A stretch of 64,000 nt of DNA from Streptomyces sp. MH60 (GCF_002939385.1 NZ_MULI01000007.1:108794-172793); one strand, 5' to 3'. Positions 1 to 9,576 are shown, numbered from the stretch's first letter. Program-made: numbers and translations. Notes: generated by a model not told the origin, from the sequence alone.

Positions 1-134
1 ATCCCGCCCTGGGCGCGGGCCGTCGGGGAGGTCTCGGCCTCGTGGACGGTGGCCGGGATTCCGTGGACGTGCAGAACGCGGGCGAGCGTGAGGCCGCCGA
101 GTCCGGCGCCGACGATCGTGACGTGCGTGGTCAT
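1..134 (-). CDS. FAD-dependent monooxygenase, N-terminal fragment (runs off window)
   Basis: Only the first 44 codons are present. They read [20 protein letters not shown] and onward, with a GxGxxG dinucleotide-binding fingerprint (VGAGLGG) directly after the start, followed by a second strand ending in a glutamate (VHEAE). This is the standard beginning of aromatic-hydroxylase or TetX-type FAD monooxygenases that bind the ADP part of FAD. The ATG at 134 is preceded by a good AGGAGGT ribosome binding site. The gene is divergent from the tetR gene at 286 and shares its operator region, so TetR very likely controls it. The substrate cannot be read from this fragment. A role in tailoring the product of the nearby type III PKS is an inference from neighbourhood. 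Confidence 0.85.
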   Translation of the reverse strand, partial: MTTHVTIVGAGLGGLTLARVLHVHGIPATVHEAETSPTARAQGG

Positions 135-194
135 GCTGCATACCTCCTGATCACGGTCCCCGGGGGGGCCGGGGAGCCGAGGAGTCGGACCGGA

Positions 195-266
195 CTGGAA
201 CGGCGTTCCAGCGAGTCCAGAGTGGAACGACGTTCCATTGCCTGTCAAGCTGGAACGGCGTTCCAG
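195..266. promoter_or_regulatory. Triple TetR-type operator array
   Basis: Three near-identical palindromes lie between the divergent monooxygenase and tetR genes: CTGGAACGGCGTTCCAG at 195-211, TGGAACGACGTTCCA at 223-237 and CTGGAACGGCGTTCCAG at 250-266. Each is a perfect inverted repeat TGGAACG-N-CGTTCCA around one central base, and centres are about 27 bp apart, so bound dimers would sit near the same face every two and a half turns. The last copy ends 19 bases before the tetR start. The arrangement predicts autoregulation and control of the divergent gene by the adjacent TetR protein. Confidence 0.8.
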
Positions 267-285
267 ACGGTCTAGGATGTGGGGC

Positions 286-996
286 ATGGCAACCAGGTCG
301 CGTCGTCCGGAACGGCGGCAGGAACCCCTCTCGCGGGAGCGCATCGTCGGGGCCGCCGTCGAACTCCTCGACACCGTGGGCGAGCGCGGCCTCACCTTCC
401 GCGCGCTGGCCGAGCGCCTCTCGACCGGACCCGGGGCGATCTACTGGCACATCACGGGCAAGGCCGAACTGCTCGCCGCCGCCACGGACGCGGTCGTCGC
501 CGCCGCCGTGACCGTCGACCCCGCCGGCACCGCCGACTCGCCCGAGGACGCGGTCCGCGCCGTCGCGCTCGGCCTGTTCGACGCGACCGAAGCACACCCG
601 TGGCTGGCCACGCAGCTCGCGACGCAGCTCTCCCGCACCCCCTGGGGGACGGTGGCGCCGCGGATCTTCGAGAGCCTCGGCCGCCAGGTCCGGGCGATGG
701 GCGTCCCCGAGACCGACTGGTTCACGGCGTCCTCGGCGCTGATGCACTACATCCTCGGCGCCGCCGGCCAGAACGCGGCGAACTCCGCGAGCGCCGGCCC
801 GTCGGGGCACGACGTGGACCGGGACGAGTTCCTGGACACCGTGTCGACGGCATGGGAAAGGCTCGACCCGGACGAGTACCCGTTCACCCGGGCCGTGGCG
901 GACCAGGTACGCGGTCATGACGACCGCGAGCAGTTCCTCTCCGGGATCGCCCTCGTCCTGGCCGGCATCACGGCACTTCACCGGCCCGGCCGGTAG
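286..996 (+). CDS. TetR family transcriptional regulator
   Basis: This 236-residue protein has an N-terminal TetR helix-turn-helix: [20 protein letters not shown] then [20 protein letters not shown], with the typical Y-W-H recognition-helix end and a lysine soon after (GKAELL). The rest is a helical ligand-binding domain of the TetR_C type seen in tetracycline-repressor relatives. I chose the ATG at 286 rather than upstream GTG or ATG codons because the helix-turn-helix then starts at a normal distance and a GGGG stretch lies just upstream; the earlier starts would fall inside the third operator. It probably represses itself and the divergent monooxygenase. The inducer is unknown. Confidence 0.92.
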   Translation: MATRSRRPERRQEPLSRERIVGAAVELLDTVGERGLTFRALAERLSTGPGAIYWHITGKAELLAAATDAVVAAAVTVDPAGTADSPEDAVRAVALGLFDATEAHPWLATQLATQLSRTPWGTVAPRIFESLGRQVRAMGVPETDWFTASSALMHYILGAAGQNAANSASAGPSGHDVDRDEFLDTVSTAWERLDPDEYPFTRAVADQVRGHDDREQFLSGIALVLAGITALHRPGR

Positions 997-1282
997 CACC
1001 GGGCACGACCGTCCGCCGCACGGGCGGCCTTCGGCGTGTGCGCCGTCTCACGCATCCCACGCCCGCCCAAGTTGCGTGGGTCACTGCGGAAATGCCCTTT
1101 TCGCAGCCATGCTCGACGGGAGAGGTACCGCGCGAAGTCGCGCGCACCGCCGTCGACTTGGTCGCGTCGCAGTCAAGTGAGCCATGCCACAGCGCTCGTG
1201 ACGCAGCCCCCTCCTCCCCCGCCGTTCCCCTTATCCACCTGCGCCCCCCGCTCACCGCAGACCCCGTAGAAAGGTGCCGATC

Positions 1283-2467
1283 GTGGCCGCTTACCTGTGC
1301 GCTCCCGCCGTGATACACGGCGAGCACTCCGTGAAGACCAGCGAGATCGTGGCGGAAGTGCGCGACCGGCACCCGGACGCGGCGTGGGCGCCGCGGATCG
1401 ACGGCATAGCGGCCAGCACGGGCATCGAGACCCGCGGCTGGATGCTTCCGCTGGAGGCCGCCGTCGCGCCCGGCAACGGCGGCGCCCTGGGAACCGCCGA
1501 CCTCGGGGCCGCCCGGGCGGCGCTGGCCCGCGACGGGTTCACCGAGCAGGACGCGGACCGCGTGATCGCCGCCCTCGGGGCGGTACCCGCGCCGCAGACC
1601 GTCCAGGAACGCACCGCCCCGGCCTGGGAGGCCGTCCAGTCCTACGGGGAACGTGCGGCGCGCGGGGCCCTGCAGATCGCCGGGCTGGACGCCGCGGACG
1701 TCGACTGCCTGATCACCAGCAACTCCACCACCCCGGCGCTGCCCGGTCTGGACGTGGCCCTGGCCAACCGGCTGCCGCTGCGCGGCGACGCCACGCTGCT
1801 GCCGGCCACCCAGTGGGCCTGCGTGGCCGGGACCCGTTCCCTGGCACTGGCGGCGGACCTGGTGGCGGCGGACCCCGACCGGGTGGTCCTGGTGGTGATC
1901 TCCGAGGCGCTGAGTACGACCTACCAGCCCGCGGACGACACCCTGGAGTCCCTGATCGTCCGGCTGCTGTTCGCGGACACCGCGGTCGCCGCGGTGGTCA
2001 CCGGCCGCCCGAGGCCCGAGTCGGTGCTCCGCCTGGACGCCGCCTGGCACCACACCCTGCCGGGCACACAGGACCTGCACCGCCTGGAGACGCGGGCGGA
2101 CGGCACCCACTTCGTGATGGACCGGCGCGGGCCGCGAGCGGTGCAGGAGACGGTCACCGCGATGTGGGAGTGGCTCCGCGTCCGCTACGAGGACGACCCC
2201 GCGTCCTGGCACCCCGACGTCCTGCTCGCGCACCCCGGCGGGACCCGGGTGCTGGAGTACATGGAGCAGACGATGCCCGACGCGTGGCCGTCGGGGCTCC
2301 TGGAGTACAGCCGGGACAGCTACACCAGCGGCAACCGCGGGGGCGCCGCCGTGTTCGACATCCTGCGCCGGGCGCACGACGCCGGGCAGAAGGCGGGCAG
2401 CCGTGCCGTCCTCTACGCGGCCGCCCCCGGCCTCACGGCCACCGCCCTGGAAGGGGAGTGGCTCTAG
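1283..2467 (+). CDS. Type III polyketide synthase (chalcone/stilbene synthase fold)
   Basis: A 394-residue thiolase-fold enzyme that would extend an acyl-CoA starter with malonyl-CoA units and cyclise the product. The triad is visible: Cys180 in QWACVAG, His317 in LLAHPGGTR and Asn351 in TSGNRGG, with the strand ending YQPADD and the FADTAVAAVV core typical of the family. I prefer the GTG at 1283 to the GTG at 1274, since AAAGG at 1270-1274 is then well spaced and the N-terminus (MAAYLCAPAV) matches RppA/germicidin-synthase starts. The usual C-terminal GFGPG loop reads AAAPG here. It stands alone downstream of tetR; the FAD monooxygenase is the only nearby tailoring candidate. The product cannot be predicted. 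It is clearly divergent from RppA and Gcs. Confidence 0.9.
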   Translation: MAAYLCAPAVIHGEHSVKTSEIVAEVRDRHPDAAWAPRIDGIAASTGIETRGWMLPLEAAVAPGNGGALGTADLGAARAALARDGFTEQDADRVIAALGAVPAPQTVQERTAPAWEAVQSYGERAARGALQIAGLDAADVDCLITSNSTTPALPGLDVALANRLPLRGDATLLPATQWACVAGTRSLALAADLVAADPDRVVLVVISEALSTTYQPADDTLESLIVRLLFADTAVAAVVTGRPRPESVLRLDAAWHHTLPGTQDLHRLETRADGTHFVMDRRGPRAVQETVTAMWEWLRVRYEDDPASWHPDVLLAHPGGTRVLEYMEQTMPDAWPSGLLEYSRDSYTSGNRGGAAVFDILRRAHDAGQKAGSRAVLYAAAPGLTATALEGEWL

Positions 2468-2636
2468 GCCCCGCGGTCACCTTCCGTGGTCGTCGCGCGG
2501 TCCGCTGGTGTGGGCGAAGCGTCCGCCGGTGTTATTGAATGGGGTGTGCGGTCGGGATCCTCGGGGGCCCCTCCGCACGGGTTCGAGTACGGCCCCGGCA
2601 GTGTGCCGGGGTTGGCGAGCGAGCTGAGGGAGCCGC

Positions 2637-4796
2637 ATGGACTCCACACCCTCCCCGTCGTCCTCGTCGCCGTTCGACCTGGTCAGCAGTGCTCTGGGAC
2701 GGTACATTCCGCGTGGCGGAGCGGCGGCGGCCGGTCCTGCCGAGTCGCAGGACGACCCCACCGGGCAGCAACCGGAGCACGATCACCCGGCAGTGGGCCG
2801 GCCGGAGCAGATTCTCGGCGCGGTCAATCTGGACCGGGAGCTGAGAGTCACCCACCGCAATCTCGAAGCCCCCGTCTTCGCGGGACTGGACGCCGTGATC
2901 GGGAGCCCGTTCGTCGATCTCCTGCCCCAGGGTGACGTGCCGACGGTCACCCGGCGGTTGCGCCAGGTCCTCGAGACCGGCGAGGCACATGTGGCCCGGG
3001 TCCAGCGCCTGCGCCGCCGCGACGGGTCGGAGCTGGTGGTCTCGATGAGCATCCTGCCCGCGGCGGCGCCCCAGGAGGGCCTGACCGTCTCCGTGATCGC
3101 CATGGCCAGGAGGCTGCACCTGTACGCCGCCGAGACCGCGATCGGCACGTCGCTGGACATCGGCGAGACGGCGCAGTCGCTGGCGGAGTCCCTGCTGGCG
3201 TGGGGGGACGTGGCGGCCGTCGATCTCGACTTCGCCGTGTGGACGGGCGAGGGAGTCACCGAGCGGGCACAGGGCCGCATCCGGCTGCGCCGGGCGGCCC
3301 TGGTGCCGGACCGGGCGTGGCCCGAGGGCTATGTGACCCTCGGCGAGGATCTTCCCAGCGACGCGAGCCGCCTGCTGTCGCAGGCGATACGGCGCGCCGA
3401 CGCCCCGCAGTCCATCGTCCTGCCCGACCGCGAGGCGATCGAGCGGGTGCTCGGCAGCCCGCGGCTGGTGCGTGCCCTGGTCCCCGGGGACCGGTCGGCG
3501 GGGGTGGCGTGCGTGCCGCTGGTCCTGGAGGGCGATCCGCCCGTCGTACTGGGCGTGGTGGAGGTCTGGCGGCGGGCGGACCGCCCCTTCGCCGACAGCG
3601 AGCTGTTCGACCTCCAGGAACTGGTGGCCAGGACCTCCCACCACGTGGACCTGGCCCGCCAGCACCAGCGCGAGCACACCCAGGTGCTGGCCCTGCAACG
3701 GCGGCTGCTGCCGCGCTCCGGCGGCAAGACCGTCCAGACCGCCAGCGTCTACCAGCCCACCACTCCCGACAGCGCGGGCGTCGGCGGTGACTGGGTGAAC
3801 AGCTTTCCGCTGCCGGACGGCCGTACCGCGCTGGTCGTCGGCGATGTCGTCGGGCACGGCCTGGGGGCCGCGGCGACCATGGGCCAGCTGAGCATGGAGG
3901 CCCGCGCGCTGCTGTCCGCCGGCCTGGCGCCCGACGAGGTGCTGGAGCACCTGGACGAGACCGTGACGCTGCTGGACGACTCGGAGTCCGGACTGGCGGC
4001 CGGTTACAGCGCCCTGGGCTCGACCTGCTGCATCGCCGTCTACGACCCCGTCAGCCAGCGGGTGGCGCTGTCCAGCGCGGGCCACCTGCCTCCGATCCTG
4101 GTGTCGCCGGACGGACGCGCCGGTCCGCTGCCGGTCCACCCGCACCCCGGCCTGGGCGCCGAGTTCGCGCTGCGGGAGCCGTTCGGCGTGCACACGTTCG
4201 TCGCACCCCCGGGCTCCCTGCTCGCCCTCTACACCGACGGCCTGGTCGAGGACCCGGCCGTGCCGATCGACGAGGGCATCGGCAGGCTGGCGGAGGCCGT
4301 GGCCGCGGTGCACCCCTGGGACACGCTGCAGCAGGCGGCGCGGCGGGTGGTCTCCGAGGTGATGCCGGCGCGCCAGCGCGACGACGTGACCCTGCTGCTC
4401 GCCCGCCTGATCGGCTACCGCAAGGGGGACACCGCGACCTGGCGGCTGCCCGCCCGCGACGACGCGGCCGCCCGGGCCCGCGCGCTGGTCTCCGCGCTGC
4501 TGCGGCAGTGGCGCATCAGGGACGGCACCCGGGACAGTGTGCTGCTCCTGGTCAGCGAGCTGGTCACCAACGCGGTCCGGTTCGCCGGCGGCCCCATCAC
4601 GGTACGGCTGATCAGGGCCGGGCCCGGCCTGCTGTGCGAGGTCGGCGACACCGGCAACGGCCGACCCCGGCTGGGCCGGGGCGGGCTCCTCGACGACGCG
4701 GGCCGCGGCCTGCACGTGGTGCACCGGCTCACCAGCCGGTGGGGGGTGCGGTGGACGGACACCGGCAAGGTGGTCTGGGCCGAGGTCGTGCGCTGA
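2637..4796 (+). CDS. PAS-GAF-SpoIIE phosphatase-HATPase multidomain regulator
   Basis: A 719-residue cytoplasmic signalling protein. Residues about 60-160 look like a PAS domain, 165-345 a GAF domain, 375-575 a PP2C/SpoIIE phosphatase and 585-715 an RsbW-like HATPase. Metal-binding signatures of the phosphatase are present: GGDW, VGDVVGHG, YTDGLVE and RDDVTLL. The C-terminal part has the N-box SELVTNAVRF and the glycine-rich DAGRGLHVVH. Proteins of this kind dephosphorylate anti-sigma-factor antagonists and may phosphorylate them through the HATPase, so one chain could run both arms of a partner switch. The ATG at 2637 follows GAGGGAG. No sigma factor or STAS gene is adjacent, so the partner is unknown. 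Confidence 0.9.
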   Translation: MDSTPSPSSSSPFDLVSSALGRYIPRGGAAAAGPAESQDDPTGQQPEHDHPAVGRPEQILGAVNLDRELRVTHRNLEAPVFAGLDAVIGSPFVDLLPQGDVPTVTRRLRQVLETGEAHVARVQRLRRRDGSELVVSMSILPAAAPQEGLTVSVIAMARRLHLYAAETAIGTSLDIGETAQSLAESLLAWGDVAAVDLDFAVWTGEGVTERAQGRIRLRRAALVPDRAWPEGYVTLGEDLPSDASRLLSQAIRRADAPQSIVLPDREAIERVLGSPRLVRALVPGDRSAGVACVPLVLEGDPPVVLGVVEVWRRADRPFADSELFDLQELVARTSHHVDLARQHQREHTQVLALQRRLLPRSGGKTVQTASVYQPTTPDSAGVGGDWVNSFPLPDGRTALVVGDVVGHGLGAAATMGQLSMEARALLSAGLAPDEVLEHLDETVTLLDDSESGLAAGYSALGSTCCIAVYDPVSQRVALSSAGHLPPILVSPDGRAGPLPVHPHPGLGAEFALREPFGVHTFVAPPGSLLALYTDGLVEDPAVPIDEGIGRLAEAVAAVHPWDTLQQAARRVVSEVMPARQRDDVTLLLARLIGYRKGDTATWRLPARDDAAARARALVSALLRQWRIRDGTRDSVLLLVSELVTNAVRFAGGPITVRLIRAGPGLLCEVGDTGNGRPRLGRGGLLDDAGRGLHVVHRLTSRWGVRWTDTGKVVWAEVVR

Positions 4797-4909
4797 CGCG
4801 CCCGCGGGACCGTACGTCGTTGGCGACGTTCCCGGCGTGAAGGGAACCGGGGCGCCGGAGCCGACGTCCGTGGAAGCACGAGATCCCCCAGCGCCCCGAG
4901 GAATTCGAG

Positions 4910-5536
4910 ATGACCGGCACGGCCACCCGCTACCTCTGTCTCGCGCGGCACGGCGAGGCCGCACCGGACGGGAGCGGGCTGACGGACGCCGGCCGGCGAC
5001 AGGCCACCCTGCTCGGCCGCCGCCTCCGCGACCTTCCCCTGACCGCCGTCCACCACGGCCCCCTGCCACGGGCGGAAGAGACCGCGCGCCTGATCACGGA
5101 CGAACTGGAGGGTGTCACCCCGCGCGTCGCGGAGAGCGCCGGCGACTACGTGCCCCACATCCCGGAACGCGGCGAACTCCCGGCCGAGTCGGCGGACTTC
5201 TACCTCGACTTCCTCGCCGGTGCCACGGACGAGGAACGCAGGCGCGGACCCGAGCTCGCCCGTCAGGCGCTGCGTCGTTTCACGGGGGCGGTGACGGACG
5301 GCGCTCAGGACCGGCACGAACTGGTCGTCACCCACAACTTCCTCATCGCCTGGCTCGTCCGCGACGCCCTGCACGCGCCGAAGTGGCGGTGGCTCGGCCT
5401 CAACCACGGCAACGCGGCGCTCACCGTCATCCGGTACGCGCCCGGCCGAGCGGCCTCCGTCCTCCTCTCCAACGACATGCGGCACCTGCCCGCCGAGCTG
5501 CGCTGGACGGGCTTTCCCCCCGAACTGCACGTCTGA
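4910..5536 (+). CDS. Histidine phosphatase family protein (phosphoglycerate-mutase-like)
   Basis: A 208-residue member of the histidine phosphatase superfamily. The catalytic RHGE motif (LARHGEAAPD) is near residue 14 and accepts the phosphate on its histidine; the second core histidine lies in VVTHNFLIAW, and an arginine follows the first motif region (GPLPRAEETA). The length fits broad-specificity phosphatases rather than the larger glycolytic mutase. It lies 113 bp after the first phosphatase gene and converges on the second one with only a 10-bp gap, so its 3' end may be transcribed from both strands. The substrate is unknown; the neighbourhood hints at signalling but does not prove it. 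Confidence 0.85.
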   Translation: MTGTATRYLCLARHGEAAPDGSGLTDAGRRQATLLGRRLRDLPLTAVHHGPLPRAEETARLITDELEGVTPRVAESAGDYVPHIPERGELPAESADFYLDFLAGATDEERRRGPELARQALRRFTGAVTDGAQDRHELVVTHNFLIAWLVRDALHAPKWRWLGLNHGNAALTVIRYAPGRAASVLLSNDMRHLPAELRWTGFPPELHV

Positions 5537-5546
5537 GAGCTGATCC

Positions 5547-8222
5547 TCAGCGGGTCATGCCGTGGTCCTGAGCAAGTGACTGTTCGGCCCAGATGACTTT
5601 GCCGTGTCCCGAATAGCGCACACCCCACCGATCGGCGAGCTGGGCCACGAGGAACAGGCCACGCCCGCCCTCGTCGAAGTCGGCTGCCTGGATCACGCGC
5701 GGCGCGGTGCTGCTCGCGTCGTACACCTCGCAGATCAGGACCCGGTGCCGAAGCAGCCGGACGGTGATCGGCGGCGCGCCGTACCGTACGGCGTTCGTGA
5801 TCAGTTCGCTGAGGATGAGTTCCGTGGTGAAACCCGTGTCGAGCCCCCACTCTTCCAGTTGTCGCATGCACTGGGCCCGGACAGCTCCGACTGCCTCGAA
5901 GTCGGCGGGAACGTCCCATTGAGCGATGTGCTCGGCCGGGAGGCGGCGGGCGCCGGCCACGAGCAGGGCGACGTCGTCGTGCGATCCGGTCGGCACCATC
6001 GTCTCGATGACGGTACGGCACGTGCTCTCACAGCCTGGTTCCGTGTCGGTGAGTACCGACCGCAGCAACTCCAGTCCGGCGTCGATGGTCCTGCCCCGAC
6101 ACTCCACAAGCCCGTCGGTGTAGAGAACGAGGCGGCTTCCGGGCGGAACGCCGATGTCGGTGGTCTGAAACGGAACGCTCCCCAGGCCGAGCGGCAGATT
6201 GGCCGGCACGTCGACGAACTCGACCGAGCCGTCGGGCAGGACCAGCGCGGGCGGTGGGTGTCCGGCGCCGGCGAGAACACACCGACCGCTGGTCGGGTCG
6301 TAGACCGCGTACACGAGGGTCGCGCCGGTGACGGTGTGGTCTTCGCCGCCTGCCCGGTATGCGGCGTCCAAGCGCGTGACGAGCTGGTCCAGGTGGAAGA
6401 GGAGGTCTTCCGGAGGCAGATCGAGGGCCGAGAAGGTGAGGACCGCGGTTCTCAGTCTGCCCATGGTGGCGGCGGCCTGGAGTCCGTGCCCGACCACGTC
6501 GCCCACCACCAGAGCGACCCGGGCGCCCGAAAGGGGGATGACGTCGAACCAGTCCCCGCCGACGCCTGCTCGGGCCGGCAGGTAGTGGTGGGCCACTTCC
6601 AGGGCGTCTTGCCGGGGCAGGTCCGGCGGCAGCAGGCTGCGCTGGAGGGAGACCGCGGTGGCGTGCTCCCGTGTGTAGCGGCGCGCGTTGTCGATGCACA
6701 CCGCCGCGCGGGCCGTCAGTTCCTCCGCGGGCGACACGTCGTCCGGCTGGAACGGAGGTTGGCTCCCGCGCCAGAACATGACGAGTCCCAGTACGACCCC
6801 CCGGGCACGCAGGGGCACCGCGAGGAGCGAGTGGAAGCCCAGTCGCAGAACATGCCGCGCGCCTTCCGGATCCGGTACGCGCCAGTCCTGCGACCGTGTC
6901 AGATCGGGTACCAGGAGGGCGTCCTCACCGTCGATGGCCCGACGCTGCTGCGCGGCCGGCCCGTACTCCAGACTGCTGCTCGCCTCGTGGAAGGGCCAGG
7001 CGTCGACCGCTCCGCGCAGCGCTACGCGCCGCACTGACGACGTCACGCCCGGTACGGGTTCGTCTCCGCGCAGCACCGCGTCGAAGAGATCGACGGTGAC
7101 CACGTCTGCGAACTGGGGGACGACGAGGTCCGCGAGCTCTTCGGCGGTACGCGCCACGTCCAGGGTGCTGCCGATCTCCGTGCTCGCCCGGTACAGCAGT
7201 TCCAGGCGTTCGTGTGCCACTTCCGCTCGCCCGGCGAGGGAGCGCAGCTCGGTGGTGTCACGCAGGGTGGCGACGCCTCCGGCCGGGCCGTGGCCGCCGC
7301 GGCCGGTCCGTCGCACGTTGACGGCGAGCAGGCGGCCGCCTACCGGCTGAACGGCGTCGTCCACACTCCGGTCGGACGTCAGGAGCCGCACCATCGAGAC
7401 GGGCAGGCCGAGGTCGCGCAGCGGCCGGTGCTCCGCATCCGCAGGCAGGTGCAACAGCCTGCGCGCCTCGTCATTGACCAGCGACAACCGGCCGTCTGTC
7501 CCGATCACCAGGACCCCTTCGCGTGCCGCATGCAGCACCGCGTCATGGTGCTCGTACATGCGCGTCACCTCGGTCGGTCCGAGCCCGTGCGTCTGCCGGC
7601 GCAACCGCCGGCTCACCAGCCACGCCGCGCCGGTGGCCAACGCCAGGGATCCTGCGGCACCGGCTGCCAGCAGCGGAAGTTGCCGGTAGAAGGTGCTGCT
7701 CACCGTGCTGATCTCCAGGCCGGCCGTCACGATGCCCACGACGGTCCCGTCCGTGCCAGTGACCGGCACGACCGCGCGAACGGCGTCCGTCGGCTCTCCC
7801 CTGAACAGTTCGGTGTAGGACTCGCCGGCGAGCGCCCGGCCGAAGTTTCCGCTCGCACGCTTGCCGATCAGATCAGGCCGGGCGTCGGTGTAGCGGACAC
7901 CGTGCCGATTCAGGGCGGCGATGAAGTCCACGCCCGAGGTCCGTCGAGCCTCTTCGGCCAGCGGCTGCAGCACAGCCGTCGGGTTCGTGCCGTTCACGGC
8001 TGCCGCGACGCCGGGGGAACTGGCGAAGCCCGCCGCCACCGCGAGCGCTTGGTGTCGCGCTCCACGCACCGTCTGGCTCCGCGTTTCGTACACCAGGGTG
8101 ACGTCGCTCAGCACGGCGAGGAGCAGCATGACCAGCAACTGCAGAACGAAGACCTGCGCCGCAACGCTCTGCGGCCATGGCTTACGCGGTGCCGCTGATA
8201 CGCCACTCATCCCCTTGGGCAT
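5547..8222 (-). CDS. Membrane sensor SpoIIE phosphatase (Cache-PAS-GAF-PP2C-HATPase)
   Basis: An 891-residue membrane-bound regulator. A first transmembrane helix (residues about 25-47), an extracellular CitA/DcuS-like sensor region (about 50-185) and a second helix (about 183-208) are followed by PAS (225-320), GAF (340-510), SpoIIE-type PP2C (530-720) and HATPase (760-885) domains. Phosphatase motifs GGDWFDV, VGDVVGHG and YTDGLVE and the kinase N-box SELITNAVRY are intact. It would sense an extracellular small molecule and alter phosphorylation of an anti-sigma antagonist. The first ATG at 8222 is used; an internal ATG at 8210 is possible, though AAGGGG abuts it with no spacing. It is divergent from dhaK. 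Confidence 0.9.
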   Translation of the reverse strand: MPKGMSGVSAAPRKPWPQSVAAQVFVLQLLVMLLLAVLSDVTLVYETRSQTVRGARHQALAVAAGFASSPGVAAAVNGTNPTAVLQPLAEEARRTSGVDFIAALNRHGVRYTDARPDLIGKRASGNFGRALAGESYTELFRGEPTDAVRAVVPVTGTDGTVVGIVTAGLEISTVSSTFYRQLPLLAAGAAGSLALATGAAWLVSRRLRRQTHGLGPTEVTRMYEHHDAVLHAAREGVLVIGTDGRLSLVNDEARRLLHLPADAEHRPLRDLGLPVSMVRLLTSDRSVDDAVQPVGGRLLAVNVRRTGRGGHGPAGGVATLRDTTELRSLAGRAEVAHERLELLYRASTEIGSTLDVARTAEELADLVVPQFADVVTVDLFDAVLRGDEPVPGVTSSVRRVALRGAVDAWPFHEASSSLEYGPAAQQRRAIDGEDALLVPDLTRSQDWRVPDPEGARHVLRLGFHSLLAVPLRARGVVLGLVMFWRGSQPPFQPDDVSPAEELTARAAVCIDNARRYTREHATAVSLQRSLLPPDLPRQDALEVAHHYLPARAGVGGDWFDVIPLSGARVALVVGDVVGHGLQAAATMGRLRTAVLTFSALDLPPEDLLFHLDQLVTRLDAAYRAGGEDHTVTGATLVYAVYDPTSGRCVLAGAGHPPPALVLPDGSVEFVDVPANLPLGLGSVPFQTTDIGVPPGSRLVLYTDGLVECRGRTIDAGLELLRSVLTDTEPGCESTCRTVIETMVPTGSHDDVALLVAGARRLPAEHIAQWDVPADFEAVGAVRAQCMRQLEEWGLDTGFTTELILSELITNAVRYGAPPITVRLLRHRVLICEVYDASSTAPRVIQAADFDEGGRGLFLVAQLADRWGVRYSGHGKVIWAEQSLAQDHGMTR

Positions 8223-8534
8223 TCGCCCGTTTTATCACCGTTGCGTCCTGAAATTTCGGTGGGGCGGGGTGCGCACGTTTGTGACGCTGGACGGCAGCCC
8301 CGGGGGCGGGGGCCGGCGTACGGCGGGAGCCTGTGTTCTGGTCGTGTCTGCCAGACCGGTACTCCCTGGCCTCCGCGGACGTCGCCTCGCGTGACCTTCG
8401 CGGGCGCAAGGTCGATACTGCCCCTGGAGGACTCCTGTCGGTCTGCAGTCGACTTGCCGCGAAGACCTGACGGTATGTCACCGAGGTCAAACACGGGTCA
8501 CCGGCCCGTCCGCCAATCTGCCTAGGAGAGACCC
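8223..8534. other. Divergent intergenic region, no gene
   Basis: These 312 bases separate the membrane phosphatase gene (minus) and dhaK (plus). No reading frame here has convincing codon use or a start site. The segment next to dhaK carries GGTCAAACACGGGTCACC around 8485-8502, a pair of GGTCA-like direct repeats that could be a regulator site, and TAGGAGAG before dhaK is a clear ribosome binding site. I cannot assign -35 or -10 boxes with confidence. Confidence 0.5.
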
Positions 8535-9527
8535 TTGAGGATGCTCATCAACGTACCCGAGACCGTCGTCGCGGACGCGTTGCGCGGTATGGCTGCCGCC
8601 CATCCCGAGTTGGCCGTGGACGTCGAGAACAGGGTGATCGTGCGGCGGGACGCCCCGGTGTCCGGACAGGTCGCCCTGGTGTCCGGAGGCGGTTCCGGGC
8701 ACGAGCCGCTGCACGGCGGGTTCGTGGGCCCGGGGATGCTGTCGGCCGCCTGTCCGGGTGAGGTGTTCACCTCGCCGGTGCCGGACCAGATGGTGCGGGC
8801 CGCGGCGGCCGTGGACAGCGGGGCCGGGGTGCTCTTCGTCGTCAAGAACTACACCGGCGACGTGCTCAACTTCGACATGGCCGCCGAACTGGCCGAGGAC
8901 GAGGGCATCCGGGTCGCGAAGGTGCTGGTCAACGACGACGTGGCGGTCACGGACAGCCTCTACACCGCGGGCCGGCGCGGCACCGGGGCGACACTGTTCG
9001 TCGAGAAGATCGCGGGGGCCGCGGCGCGGGAGGGCCGGCCGCTGGAGCAGGTGGAGGCGATCGCCCGCCGGGTCAACGACAGCTCCCGCAGTTTCGGAGT
9101 GGCGCTCAGCGCCGTCACCACGCCGGCCAAGGGCAGCCCCACCTTCGACCTCCCCGCCGGTGAGCTGGAACTGGGCATCGGCATCCACGGGGAGCCCGGC
9201 CGGGAGCGCCGCCCGATGATGACCTCGGGCGAGATCGCCGAGGCGGCCGTGGACGCGGTGCTGACCGACCTCGGCCCGCGCAACCCCGTCCTGGTCCTGG
9301 TCAACGGCATGGGCGCGACGCCGCTGCTGGAGCTGTACGGCTTCAACGCCGAGGTGCAGCGGGTGCTCGGCGAACGCGGTGTGGCCGTCGCCCGCACCCT
9401 CGTCGGCAACTACGTCACCTCCCTCGACATGGCCGGCGCCTCGGTCACCCTGTGCGAGATCGACGAGGAGCTGCTCGGACTGTGGGACGCGCCGGTCAGC
9501 ACCCCGGGTCTGCGATGGGGCATGTGA
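8535..9527 (+). CDS. dhaK: Dihydroxyacetone kinase subunit DhaK
   Basis: A 330-residue DhaK subunit, which binds dihydroxyacetone covalently through a histidine and receives phosphate from ADP held by DhaL. SGGGSGHEPLHGGFVG near residue 50 and VVKNYTGDVLNFDMA near 110 are family hallmarks, and IGIHGEPG near residue 215 contains the substrate-binding histidine. The TTG at 8535 is chosen because AGGAG is six bases upstream; the ATG two codons later is the alternative but would place the ribosome binding site too far away. It is the first gene of dhaKLM, with dhaL 49 bp downstream. The pathway feeds glycerol-derived dihydroxyacetone into glycolysis as the phosphate. Confidence 0.97.
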   Translation: MRMLINVPETVVADALRGMAAAHPELAVDVENRVIVRRDAPVSGQVALVSGGGSGHEPLHGGFVGPGMLSAACPGEVFTSPVPDQMVRAAAAVDSGAGVLFVVKNYTGDVLNFDMAAELAEDEGIRVAKVLVNDDVAVTDSLYTAGRRGTGATLFVEKIAGAAAREGRPLEQVEAIARRVNDSSRSFGVALSAVTTPAKGSPTFDLPAGELELGIGIHGEPGRERRPMMTSGEIAEAAVDAVLTDLGPRNPVLVLVNGMGATPLLELYGFNAEVQRVLGERGVAVARTLVGNYVTSLDMAGASVTLCEIDEELLGLWDAPVSTPGLRWGM

Positions 9528-9576
9528 CGGCGAGCCGGGGAAGAATCGCCACGTACCTACCAGGCAAGGAGATCCT

